NCBI GenBank assembly: GCA_937899835.1
Contig: CALCCE010000285.1
Span: 1 to 51,195 of the forward strand
Reading direction: 5' to 3'
Source: an uncultured Flavobacteriales bacterium
GTDB lineage: Bacteria > Bacteroidota > Bacteroidia > Flavobacteriales_G > Salibacteraceae
Length of the DNA stretch: 51,195 bases
Part shown: in pieces, positions 35,928 through 45,800 of the stretch
How positions within the stretch are numbered: the first letter of the stretch is position 1
Layout: each line of letters begins with the position of its first letter
Position numbers and translations under genes: made by a program
The notes under the pieces: generated by a model
Database searches by the model: none
What the model saw: the letters and a program-made list of their open reading frames with translations, nothing else
What the model was told of the DNA's origin: nothing

Positions 35928-38900
35928 TTATTGAATTAATAAACGCTTTACAACACTTTGGGAATCGGTAGCCACCTTCACCAGGTATACTCCTTGTGCC
36001 TGACCGCTGAGGTTTAATTCTCCACGAAAATCAGAACCCGTCGTGTTCCATTGTTCCTGCGCTACAAGTTGGCCTTCCAACGTAAATACGGTTACCTGAA
36101 CCACATCACCGGTCAGTCCGTCAAACTCAAGCGTTACTTCGCCGGTAGTAGGGTTCGGATACATGGCAACCAAGGCTTCCTCCTCTACGGTGGCTATTCC
36201 CACACAGGGATCAACCGTGAGTACAATGGAGTCGGAGTTGGCACATCCGTTGATGTCGATGGCTTGCACTGTGTAAGTACCAGCAGTTGTAGCCTCAATA
36301 GAAACCGTTGTTTCGTTGGTAGACCAAAGGTAATTGGCAAAACCAGCTCCCGGACTCAAGGTGTAGGAGTAGGTTTCGCAAATCACACCGGTAGCAGGAC
36401 CTAAATCCACTACAGGAGTTGCAAAATCGAAATTCACATTGGCGGTGGAACTGTCTTGACAGCCATTGGCATCCGTGGCTACCAATTGGTAGTTGCCAGC
36501 AACCAGGTTGCTGGCAATGGCTCCGGTTTGGGCATTGGCATCGTTCCACAAATAAGTAAAGGGTGCTGCCCCTCCATTGATCGCGGAGGCAATGGTACCA
36601 TCATTATCTTCCTGGCAAGTGGTATTCTGTGGGGTCAAACTCACCGATAGGGCTGGCCAATTGTTGATCTGGATGGTATCGCTGGCCGTGCAACCGGTAC
36701 TGGCCGTTACTTGTAACCAAATCATACCCGGCGTAGCAACCGTAATGCTGGAAGCGGTGGATCCGGTAGACCACAAGTAGCTGATTACGCCTCCTCCACC
36801 GTTGAGGGTGGTACTTTCGCCCGGACAAATGGTGAGGTCAGGCCCCAGGTTGACCGAAGGTGCAGGGTTGGTTACCCCAATCGTAAAAGCATCGGTCACC
36901 GAACACCCGTTGGCATCGGTTAGGGTAAGGCTGTAATTACCTGCCAAAAGGTTCGTCACTGTGGTACTGATGCTTCCACCCGCACTCCAGGCATACGTAT
37001 AGGGGCTGGTTCCACCACTGCCGGCTACCGTGGCCGAGCCGTTGCTTCCGCCCGCACAATTGACATCTTGCACAGTGATAGCAGTACTCAAAGCATTGGG
37101 TTCGGTGATCGTAACGCTCGATGCAACCGTACAACCATTCGCATCGGTACAGGTAACCGTGTACGTTCCGGCTGCCAACCCATTAAGTGGACTGCCTGTG
37201 CTGCCGTTGCTCCAAGAGAAGTTGTAAGGAGAAGTTCCGCCATTGCCCAAGGCACTTGCCGCTCCATCCGAGCCGCCATTGCAGCTTACATTGGACAACA
37301 CCAGGGTAGATACCGATAATGCGGAGGGTTCGGAGATGGTAATAGTAGAAGTAGAAGTACATCCCCCTCCATCGGTAATTGTTACGGTGTAAGTTCCTGC
37401 CGCTACGTTACTGATGGCAGCCGTAGTGGCAGCATTGGACCATGCGTAGGAATAAGGTGTAGTACCGCCCACAGCGGTTCCGGTGGCCCCGCCATCGGCA
37501 GCTCCATTGCAGCTGGCATTGGAATCGAGCGTGGTTAGGGCAACTACCGCCGGAGCCTGCGTAATGGCCGCTGATGAGAGCGTGCTACAACCGTTGGCAT
37601 CGCTCACCGTTACGGTGTAGACACCAGCATTGAGCCCCGTATTGTTGGCCGTAGTAGTTCCGTTGGACCATGCATACGTGTAGGGAGCAGTTCCTCCCGT
37701 GGCGGATACTGCAACTGCTCCTGTGGCCCCACCAGTACAAGCAATGTTTGCCGATACGGTGGTTGTGGCGGAGATAGCAGCAGGTTCAGAAATGGTGACG
37801 GCTCCTACCAGCTGGCAACCGAGTGCATCGGATACCGTTGCGGAATACACGCCCGCCGATAACCCGGATATGGATGCTGTAGTAGCTCCACTGCTCCAGG
37901 CATAGGTATAAGGCAGTACTCCTCCGGTGGCAGTTGACAGCGCAGCACCATCCGAGCCGCCGTTGCAAGAGACCTGAGACACCACCGAACCGGTAGCAGC
38001 TAAGTTGTTGATAACGGTGGTGATCGTATCGGTGAAAACACCACAAGCTCCGGAAATGGTTACAGTCCAGTTGCCAGCGGTATTCACCACAATACTATCA
38101 GCAGTGGACCCGGTGGACCACAAGTTGGCAGAACCGTCAGTTGCACCTACCAGCGTAGCGGATTGTCCTACACAAAAAGTAATGGTGTCGGTAGTGAAGG
38201 CAAAATCGCTCGGCGAATTGAACTCGTCGGCACCAATATCGGGAGCAGCGGTATTGCGCACATCGCCATCGATATCTTCTGCGACCAGCCCATTGAGGTT
38301 TTTACCAGCAGCATTTAGAATATCGTTGCAAATGTGTAAGTCACTGTTTTGGTAGTCTGTAAAAAGTGGATCAACATTGAAACTGTTCAAATCTTGACCC
38401 GAGGCCGTTTGCCAGTCGTTAAAAGTTGTCTGATTGCTTAGGTAATAACCTAAGACTGCCCCATTGGAGTAATAGACATTGTTGTCCATTTGAGTGACCG
38501 CAAACGTATTCGAAATGTAGGAGGCATAACCTTGACCAAAGTTGGCAATCACGTTGTTGCAAACGGTATTAGCGCCCCCGCTGGGAATCCACAAAGCCCT
38601 ACCACTGGTCGAAGTTCCTTCTACGGCAATGCTGTTGTGCACCACTTGCTGAAAGCCAGAATTACTCATGTACATTCCATAAAATGTGCTTGAAAGGGCA
38701 GTATCTCCTACGTGAATGAAATTGTTGGCCACTAAGCCTTTGTTGATATTGGTAGCATCACAATTCACCATATACAATCCGTAGGTAAACATTCTCCCAC
38801 CGCCCTCTATGGTATTTCCGGTGGCTTCAAAAGCGTTGTCGGCATAGTAAAAGTATGCCCCATAGGAAGTACCCGTGTAGAGAGCATTGGAACGAATCTC

Positions 38901-40433
38901 ATTGTTCCGAAACTTTAAGTTGCTGGTATACCAAGTGCGAATTCCATAGAAATATTGGTCTTCAAACAAGTTGTCTTCAATAATACCGCCTTCTTCTAAA
39001 GAGGTGGTGGTGGTTCCATACCAGTACATTCCGTAGCTGCCGCCATGAAAGTGGTTGTCGCGAAACTCATTGTTGTTGTCGTTGCCATTTGCAGACCATA
39101 CCAAAACTTTGTTGGTAGAAGTAGTGGACACGTTGGTATCTCCAAGAAAAGTGCAGCCTTCAAACTTGTTGTTCTCGGCTCCGTTGGAAATGTCCACTAC
39201 CCGGGTGAAGGACGTACCCGTTGCCTGAATGGTCATGTCTTCAAAACGTACCCAATCAGTACCGTTCAAACGCACAGTGTAGTTGGTGGTTGACAAAGAA
39301 GTAGCATTGGAAAGCACGACTTGCGCAGGGTTGGAGGAAATCCCCCGGAAGGTAATGGGCCGAATGGCACTTGCACCGGCAATTTCTCCCAGTACTATCT
39401 GCTCGTTGAAGGTGCCGGTAGAAACGTTGAAAGTGACCGCCCCTGAAACACCGCAGTTGTTGAGGTCGGCTACCGCATCGGCGAAAGAATTGTAGTTGCT
39501 GCCCGCAGTAGGAAACAGGTTGGTGATGGTATAGGTGCCGCTTAAGCCCTCACAACGAGATACCGTTAGGTTGTCGTTGCTGGTGTTGTTGTCGTTGCCC
39601 ATGCCGTTGACATCGCTCAGGCCAGCAGAGATATTATAGGTGCCTGCAGAGAGGACATTGAACGGAGTTGAAAAAGTATAGTCGTAAAAATCTCCGGGGC
39701 CCAGTGGGCTGGGAAAAACAAAGTTATTTGCATTTACGGTGGGACCAGCATTGAAACTGTAACTCAAATCGGCTTGGGTAATGGTATCAGCAGCCTGATT
39801 GGTTACCCGAACCGTAAGGTTGTTGCTTCCCAAGGCCAGTGTTTGTGGAGCAGTAATTGCCGTCATGGCCAGGTCGAGACCGGAGGCGGGTAGATAATTG
39901 ACTCCCCCGTTGAATTGACGCGGATGGAAAGAAGGATTAGGAAGGCTTCCCCCATACCCAATGTTGGTTCCGGTGTTGATGGTTATCGTTCCGTTGGAAT
40001 ACGGGTTGCCATTGCCGCTGTTGAATGTGGTATATACTGCCGAACAAGAGACGCATCCAATGTAGAAACGATAGGTGGAACCGGCGGTCATCAAAAGGTT
40101 GACCGGAATGGGCAAGGTTTGCAGTGTAGGAGCAAGTCCAATACTCAAACCGGTCACCGATGCGGTTCCAATTTGGGTCCAGTTAGCCGTTGTGATGTTT
40201 GTAGGTCCTGTAAGGTCGGTAGTCGAGTACCAAATCTCAATATTTTGAGTATTGGATTGCAGGGCGGCATTGAAACCGGTGATAAAAATACTGGCATTGG
40301 CAGTCACCTGGAAGGTAGTTCCTCCAGAGCCATTTCCTCCATTCAATGGAGGCACCGTGTTAAAGGTAATTTGGGCGTTAGCAAATGTGGCAAAGCACAG
40401 AACAGCCCATAGAATGGGTACAATTCTTCTCAT
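35928..40433 (-). CDS. Giant T9SS-secreted beta-helix protein with six SprB-type repeats
   Basis: The 1501-residue protein starts at ATG 40433 (signal ILWAVLCFATFANAQ). Its N-terminal domain (TVPPLNGGNGSGGTTFQVTA, then YRFYIGCVSCSAVYTTF) is shared with the protein at 27261. The right-handed beta-helix (FEDMTIQATGTSFTRVVDIS), PDIGADEF, six SprB-type repeats (for example GGTAPYTYAWSNGTTT and AGVYTVTVSDANGC), the two inserted Ig-like modules and the type A T9SS tail (MYPNPTTGEVTLEF to AQGVYLVKVA) follow the order of the protein at 31302. It looks like a chimera or common ancestor of its two neighbours. Probable surface adhesin; no enzyme motif. A -7 box lies at 40534-40541. Confidence 0.85.
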   Translation of the reverse strand: MRRIVPILWAVLCFATFANAQITFNTVPPLNGGNGSGGTTFQVTANASIFITGFNAALQSNTQNIEIWYSTTDLTGPTNITTANWTQIGTASVTGLSIGLAPTLQTLPIPVNLLMTAGSTYRFYIGCVSCSAVYTTFNSGNGNPYSNGTITINTGTNIGYGGSLPNPSFHPRQFNGGVNYLPASGLDLAMTAITAPQTLALGSNNLTVRVTNQAADTITQADLSYSFNAGPTVNANNFVFPSPLGPGDFYDYTFSTPFNVLSAGTYNISAGLSDVNGMGNDNNTSNDNLTVSRCEGLSGTYTITNLFPTAGSNYNSFADAVADLNNCGVSGAVTFNVSTGTFNEQIVLGEIAGASAIRPITFRGISSNPAQVVLSNATSLSTTNYTVRLNGTDWVRFEDMTIQATGTSFTRVVDISNGAENNKFEGCTFLGDTNVSTTSTNKVLVWSANGNDNNNEFRDNHFHGGSYGMYWYGTTTTSLEEGGIIEDNLFEDQYFYGIRTWYTSNLKFRNNEIRSNALYTGTSYGAYFYYADNAFEATGNTIEGGGRMFTYGLYMVNCDATNINKGLVANNFIHVGDTALSSTFYGMYMSNSGFQQVVHNSIAVEGTSTSGRALWIPSGGANTVCNNVIANFGQGYASYISNTFAVTQMDNNVYYSNGAVLGYYLSNQTTFNDWQTASGQDLNSFNVDPLFTDYQNSDLHICNDILNAAGKNLNGLVAEDIDGDVRNTAAPDIGADEFNSPSDFAFTTDTITFCVGQSATLVGATDGSANLWSTGSTADSIVVNTAGNWTVTISGACGVFTDTITTVINNLAATGSVVSQVSCNGGSDGAALSTATGGVLPYTYAWSSGATTASISGLSAGVYSATVSDALGCQLVGAVTISEPAAISATTTVSANIACTGGATGAVAVSATGGTAPYTYAWSNGTTTANNTGLNAGVYTVTVSDANGCSTLSSAAITQAPAVVALTTLDSNASCNGAADGGATGTAVGGTTPYSYAWSNAATTAAISNVAAGTYTVTITDGGGCTSTSTITISEPSALSVSTLVLSNVSCNGGSDGAASALGNGGTSPYNFSWSNGSTGSPLNGLAAGTYTVTCTDANGCTVASSVTITEPNALSTAITVQDVNCAGGSNGSATVAGSGGTSPYTYAWSAGGSISTTVTNLLAGNYSLTLTDANGCSVTDAFTIGVTNPAPSVNLGPDLTICPGESTTLNGGGGVISYLWSTGSTASSITVATPGMIWLQVTASTGCTASDTIQINNWPALSVSLTPQNTTCQEDNDGTIASAINGGAAPFTYLWNDANAQTGAIASNLVAGNYQLVATDANGCQDSSTANVNFDFATPVVDLGPATGVICETYSYTLSPGAGFANYLWSTNETTVSIEATTAGTYTVQAIDINGCANSDSIVLTVDPCVGIATVEEEALVAMYPNPTTGEVTLEFDGLTGDVVQVTVFTLEGQLVAQEQWNTTGSDFRGELNLSGQAQGVYLVKVATDSQSVVKRLLIQ

Positions 40434-40825
40434 ACAGACGGGTTTTAGTTGTCTTTAAATGGGGTTAAGATGTGTGTTCCTTCTGAGGGGAACGGTGGGG
40501 TTAAAAGTTTGCTTCCTAACTGGGAATCAGGAACAAATGTAATGTCCGCAATCCAAATAACCTAACCCGCCTAAAGTTGCTACTTCCCTGGATGAACCTG
40601 AAGAAAACCACTGCCAGTAACAAAAAACGGGCTATGAGAAGCTGAAGGTAGATTTCAGCACTACTTATTTGTCCTTACCCATAACGAATAAGTCAAAAAA
40701 TCGACCTTCACGGCCCAAAAACCGAAAAATTTCGATGATTATCACTGAAAAAATTGACTTCAGTTATGAAAAAAACTACCTTCAAGAGGTTAATTTAATT
40801 ATACACCCAATTTACCCAAAGCACG
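40434..40825. other. Intergenic region between the divergent giant T9SS gene and a small secreted protein
   Basis: These 392 bases contain the minus-strand -7 box at 40534-40541 and a 7-bp inverted pair ACTTATT/AATAAGT at 40663-40692. An AT-rich stretch follows before ATG 40826. No gene is visible. Confidence 0.4.
40534..40541 (-). promoter_or_regulatory. Putative -7 box for the 1501-residue T9SS protein
   Basis: On the minus strand TACATTTG is a perfect TAnnTTTG, about 100 bases before ATG 40433. A TTTG lies 12 bases further upstream, closer than usual. Confidence 0.4.
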
Positions 40826-41197
40826 ATGAGAAAATATGCTTTCCTCTCATTGCTCTTCCTGGCTTCTTTGTTTGCCTATGAAGCGCAAGCTCAATGTTCT
40901 GGCGTATTCAACGTCAACAACCTCACCACCGAAACCTGGACACTAAGTATCCACAACGTTGATATCCCTATTCCACCAGGATTCAGCGGTCCTGTCCCTT
41001 ACACCGGAGGTATTCCGAGTGCATCGGTAGGCGCCTTTGTGACTCCGAGTTTCACGCCATTTTGTGGTTTCAAATTTTTGCTTAATGCAGAATTTATTCC
41101 CACACCTTGTGCGATCAATACAAACGGGATTTTCTATCAGAAAAACTTCATCGATCCCAATGGATGTGTCGTTACGGCAGATGTATTTTTCTTCTGA
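40826..41197 (+). CDS. Small secreted cysteine-containing protein, unknown function
   Basis: The 123-residue protein has a signal peptide (FLSLLFLASLFAYEAQAQ). The mature part of about 100 residues has four cysteines (QCSG, FCGF, PCAI, GCVV), enough for two disulfides, and a beta-rich sequence (ETWTLSIHNVDIPIPPG, FIPTPCAINTNGIFYQKN). No T9SS tail or lipobox is present, so it should be periplasmic or exported by another route. A strong terminator follows 20 bases after the stop, so it is a single-gene unit. Family not recognised. Confidence 0.65.
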   Translation: MRKYAFLSLLFLASLFAYEAQAQCSGVFNVNNLTTETWTLSIHNVDIPIPPGFSGPVPYTGGIPSASVGAFVTPSFTPFCGFKFLLNAEFIPTPCAINTNGIFYQKNFIDPNGCVVTADVFFF

Positions 41198-41217
41198 GAA
41201 ATCAAGCATTGAACAGC

Positions 41218-41246
41218 AAAAAAGCGGCCTTTGTGCCGCTTTTTTG
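41218..41246 (+). terminator. Strong rho-independent terminator after the small secreted protein
   Basis: AAAAAAGCGGC-CTTTGT-GCCGCTTTTTT forms an 11-bp perfect stem including the A/T tails, followed by more T. Because of the A-tract it may also work on the minus strand, for the long operon ending at 41437. The bases from 41247 to 41436 show no convincing gene. Confidence 0.85.
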
Positions 41247-41436
41247 TTTTTATAGTAGTAGCTAAAAGCTGCAAAAAGGGGTGGACCAATACCAAATCTA
41301 ACTGCTAAGCATGCAGGCAAATCAGGCGCAGCGAGGTTGGCAAGAAAATGGTTGCTGTTGAGCGTATCTGATTGGGCGTTGGCTGCAAACCAGCCGCCTC
41401 CAATACCCAACAAGCATCCGGCTCACATCCAATGCT

Positions 41437-41808
41437 TCATGCCACGAGGCCCAAAAAGTCTAAGGTGGCGGTATCCTCGCTGAAATCGCCCCGCTGGCGA
41501 CTCTCCCCTACCGGCTGCCCTGCTTGCCATATGCTCCATTTTACACCATAGGTAGGCACATTAGCCAGGTCAAGAGCAGACAGTTTTACGGACATTATCA
41601 ACACTGCATCGCAATGCTCAGTGGCCGCACCCGGCAAATGGATGGATACGCTTGAGCTTCCATTGCTGGTGCCTTGGTATTGAAAGTAGGGTGTTACCGC
41701 CTCGCCTTGAAGCAAATTCAGGTCGTAACCTGAGGTCATCATTCCGGTAAATTCAAGCAATAGCATGAGCGGGCCGCCCTGTGGGTCGATCGAAAATTGG
41801 GTGGTCAT
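41437..41808 (-). CDS. Unknown 123-residue protein, last gene of the long operon
   Basis: Begins MTTQFSIDPQGGPLMLLLEF and continues with beta-strand-like sequence: GEAVTPYFQYQGTSNGSSSV, then HCDAVLIMSVKLSALDL and VPTYGVKWSIWQAGQPV. There is no signal peptide or membrane segment. It lies about 105 bases after the GH19-type gene, same strand, and no gene follows. A small partner encoded next to a cell-wall hydrolase could be a cognate inhibitor or a structural partner, but nothing in the sequence proves it. Family not recognised. Confidence 0.55.
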   Translation of the reverse strand: MTTQFSIDPQGGPLMLLLEFTGMMTSGYDLNLLQGEAVTPYFQYQGTSNGSSSVSIHLPGAATEHCDAVLIMSVKLSALDLANVPTYGVKWSIWQAGQPVGESRQRGDFSEDTATLDFLGLVA

Positions 41809-41913
41809 GTTCTTTGAAAACTAAAGGGGAAAAGAAAAAGTAGAAGGGAGCAAAAGCGGACTCAGGCATGGCCTTCGCTGCCCTTCTTTAAGACTGCAGG
41901 CTAAGCACGGCTC

Positions 41914-42831
41914 CTACAATCCGAATGCTTGCTTGCCTTTGGCAAGGTATTTTTTGCGGTCGTCCAAGCCATTGGTTCCGCCATTGATGCGCTTGGTGAT
42001 GGTTAAAATGTCATCGGCATCGGCGTATCGGTTCAGATTACGCATGTCCCAAAACCATCCTGCAGCAGCTACGGCCAATTCGGGTTGGGCTACCTTGGCC
42101 GAATTTTCTCCCGAAGTGAGGTCTTGCCCCATGGATTTTTGAAATGCCGTGTAATTGTCACGGCCGGTAAGTTGAATCAAACCGCGGCCACGAAACCGCC
42201 AACCGTCACCACTTGCCTCATCTCCGTTGCCCATCCGGCTACCGTATACCCGATTGGCGATCTTCTCCGGCTGACGGGCATAGGCTTCTGCCGTGGCATC
42301 ATCCGGAAAGTATTTTCCAAAAACCGACCGCAAGGCACTTGCACTGTAGTTGAGGTTTTCTACCACAAAGCGAAAACTACCGCTTTCATGAGCTACCTGA
42401 GCGATGAAGTGTACAATGCGCAATGGCGTATTGATCTGAAATTTTTTGAGGGCATCATTAAGGGCTTGATAGTAGGTATCGATGTATTCGGAAGTGCTTA
42501 AGATTTCCGCCAACTGTTCGCGGGTGATGAGCACATCTCCGGTTAGGGGCTCGCTGCCTTTGGAGTTATCGGAAGCACCACCATCGTTAGCCGCACTACC
42601 ATCGGCCAGCAAAGCCTTCCAGGTAGCCGGCCCCACAATACCATCGGCACCAAGCTGGTGCTGGGTTTGAAATTTTTTCACCTCTTGGAGGGTGCCTGAT
42701 CCGAAATAGCCGTCGGTATCGGTATTGTAGCCGTGGCGCGTCAAGGCTTCTTGCATTCGTTTCACATCGGGGCGCAGTTCTGGCCGTTGAGAATTAAAGC
42801 CATCTCTTTCGCGGAGGGTTGGGTTGCTCAT
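41914..42831 (-). CDS. GH19-type lysozyme/chitinase-like protein with N-terminal peptidoglycan-binding domain
   Basis: A 305-residue protein. Residues 15-75 are a PG_binding_1 domain (DVKRMQEALTRHGYNTDTDG, then YFGSGTLQEVKKFQ and DGIVGPATWKALL). A linker rich in Ser/Gly/Asp follows, then a GH19-type catalytic domain: IAQVAHESGSFRFVVENLNY with the probable catalytic Glu in AHESG, YARQPEKIANRVYGSRMGNG, DGWRFRGRGLIQLTGRDNY and LAVAAAGWFWDMRNLN. This layout is that of phage endolysins and cell-wall hydrolases. There is no signal peptide. It starts 9 bases after the transporter-like gene, so it is co-transcribed with that operon. Confidence 0.85.
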   Translation of the reverse strand: MSNPTLRERDGFNSQRPELRPDVKRMQEALTRHGYNTDTDGYFGSGTLQEVKKFQTQHQLGADGIVGPATWKALLADGSAANDGGASDNSKGSEPLTGDVLITREQLAEILSTSEYIDTYYQALNDALKKFQINTPLRIVHFIAQVAHESGSFRFVVENLNYSASALRSVFGKYFPDDATAEAYARQPEKIANRVYGSRMGNGDEASGDGWRFRGRGLIQLTGRDNYTAFQKSMGQDLTSGENSAKVAQPELAVAAAGWFWDMRNLNRYADADDILTITKRINGGTNGLDDRKKYLAKGKQAFGL

Positions 42832-42840
42832 AGCTGTATT

Positions 42841-45800
42841 TTAAGTGGATATTATTAGGGTTTCAGAAGATTCAGTTCTTCGAAGCCATTGAAAAATAGT
42901 GTGCGTAAGTTCAGGAAAGCGGTCCAGCAGATCGTAAAAGTTACCTGCATCTATCCAGATTACAGCAATAGGAAACTCAGTTTCCAGGGTTTCATTCTGC
43001 CAGGTCCGCTCTTGGTCCAGCCCAAGTAATTCAAAGGTACAGGTTTCGTGCAAGCCACCGTTCTGGTCGCTGCTTCGAATGGGCCCTTGAAGCGGAAAAC
43101 CAATTGGTTGTTGCTTTTGGGATGGGATCCCGATGGTCTTTGAAGGCATCCACCACGCTTGTTGGCAATGGCGGATCAGGTGCATCAGCAAGGCCTTGGG
43201 CAAATTTTCAAAAGCCGGAACCTGCTTCAATATTTGCAACAGCGCTGTCCAAGACAGTTCTTTTTGCCGATGGTTTTGCACTTGTAACAGATTGTGTAGG
43301 TGCTGCCGAAATTTTTCGGTTTCGTGTGCGATGTAGTGAAAGTACAAGCTTTCGTCCCGCCGATACAGCACCCGATAAGCAGTCTCTTTCAATATTGGGT
43401 CGTGATGATAGGTAAGTGCAATGACCGGCCCCAAGTCTTCGGAATTGCGCTCAGCGAGAAGCTCCAAAGCTCCCAACCGGGGACCTGTCGGAAGCTGGCT
43501 GTAGTCGTAGAGCAAGAGGTCGGCCAAACGGTGATCGGTTTTCAATCGCTGTTGCGGAAAATCGCGCCTGAGCTTTTTGAGCCGATCGCCCGGGGCACCT
43601 GGCTCGAGCAGTGGAGCTACCAGTTCTTTGAGGTCTTCGGCCAGCAACAAGTCCATCATCTCCAAAGCCAGCACTTGCCGTGCATTGTCGTCACTTTCGA
43701 GGTTGGTTTTAATGTGTTGAATGGCGCTGGCATCGTAGAAAAAGGAGAGCAACTCAAACACATTGCCGAGCGCCTTTCCGTAAAGCACCTCCATGTCCTC
43801 CACTAAAGCCTCGGCGGCAGTTTCCTCCTCCAAATCGCGCCGTGCGGCCAACAGCCAGGTGGCGAAACGCAGGTCTTTTCGAATTTTGTCTTTGAGGAGG
43901 GCACTTTCGTGGGTACCCACCCGAAGGTTGAGCCGGCGGGTTTCGCGCAAGGCGACCGACCTTACCGTCGAGTCGGGATGGTTTTGCAACTCCATCAAGC
44001 TCTCGAGCGCTGCTTCTCCTCCAATCTTGGCCAATACGGATAACAAGCGCACCAACACTTCAGGAGCATTTTCGTACCATTTGGCGGCTTGCCGCAATGC
44101 GGCAAAAAGAGCAGCATCGCCCTGTGCCAATTGATGAAAAACGGTTCTCCGAAGCTCGGTGCTGGCCAGGTGCTGCACCAATACCTCGGCATAATTGGTC
44201 AGCTCATCGGCAGGGATGGAATGGATAGTCGCCCGTACTACGTCTACATGTGCGTCCTTCAACAGTTCAGCCGCCAGCGTTGTGCGCAGTGTTTTTGGGC
44301 AATAGCGCAATAGCCGGGCGGCATTTCTTCGGTCGTTGCTGTTCGCCGAATCGGCACGGTTTTGCAGGCCTGCGGCATTCCATTGTTCGGCAGTTTGTAG
44401 CGTATCGATGGCCTGCTTCAATTGCTGTTGGGCAGTGGAAGTCCAACCGTTGGTCGCACAGCTTTGCAGGGCGGGCAATTGGTCGAGGTACAATTCTCTT
44501 TCCATCACCGCAAGGGCTTTTAGTTGCAGCGCCCATTCCTCCCCTGCCCACCATTGGTTCACTACGTGGGACATTCTCCCTGGAACTAATTTTTCCAGCA
44601 TGGCAAAAGCAACGATGGCCTCCTCCGGTGGAGCTTTTAAACAAAGGGTTTCGAGGTATTGAGCGGTATCCATGTTGGTTGCTGAACCTTCGGCTTCCAC
44701 GGCCTTTTCTTCCTCCCGGCTCTGATTGATTTTGCTCAACAGGTTTTGCCGATAGGCCTGCGCCATGCGGTGCCCAATCCACATCCACCCCCCCAGCAGA
44801 AGGGCCAACGTAAGCGCCACTTGCAAAATGCCAAAGCCAGAATATTGGCTGCCTATGATGAGAAACGCACCGGCCAGCACCACGGCCAGCTGCCGGGCGC
44901 TGCCTTCGGTTTGGGTTTGCAACCACTGCCGGGCCTGGTCCTCAAGCGGTTGGTAGAGCACCTTGATGCTCGGTTCCTCAATCGATCGGCGAATGAAACG
45001 GTCGAACAATTTGTTGAAGGCCAGGGGCAACAGCAACAGTGTACCCACTTGCAAACCTGCCGAAGTAGTATCCGAAAACCCGCCCGCCAAAACAGCCCAC
45101 AAAGCAAAAAACAGCAACAACAAAGGCAGCAGCAACAAACCAAAACGAATGCCGAAACGACTCAACACACTGCCGGTAAGCAGGGTTTTCCCCAACAGTT
45201 CGGCCAACTTGATGGCTCCGAAAAAACCTCCGATAAAACCGGTGATGGCCTTGGGGTTGCCGGCATATTTGAGCCGAATGGCGCCCATAAAACTAAAATC
45301 GACCAGGTAGGAGCAAAAGACCGACACCAACATGAGCAAAAACACCCAGCCGAAATAACGATGCCGAAACAGGCTCGAAAAGCCATAGGTCGAAGTTTTT
45401 GCCTTTTCAGCAGGAGCTGCTTGCTCTCCTGAAGTTTCCTGATTGATTTGCGTGCCAAATTTTCGAATCAGCACCACCTGAAAAAAGATGCCCGTGAGCA
45501 AACCGAACAGGCCAAGCACCATGAGGTTGGCCGCGTCTTCCATCACGGTGAGCAACAGCGGAATGGACAAGTAGCCCAAAATGGAGGACAACACGTCTCC
45601 CGAACCAATGAGCCCAAACAAACGCTTGCCCTGCCTCAGGTCGAAAAGGTTGGAAACCATGTTCCAAAACTGCAAGCCAATGAGCCCCAGAAAGGGACCT
45701 GCCCAAATAAAGATCAGGAACACGAGCCAGGGCTGTTGCCCAAGTGTCAACAACCCGAAACGAAACAGCACGGTGAGCACCAACAAAAAAGCCAAGGTGA

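Noticed and set aside
41247-41413. Minus-strand frame reading GGWFAANAQSDTLNSNHFLA upstream of the terminator
   Set aside because: It looks somewhat protein-like but runs through the perfect terminator hairpin and into the antisense of the small secreted protein. No start or domain supports it.
41914-42831. Prophage
   Set aside because: The lysozyme-like gene has an endolysin layout, but no capsid, tail, integrase or holin gene is present around it, and it lies inside an envelope-type operon.
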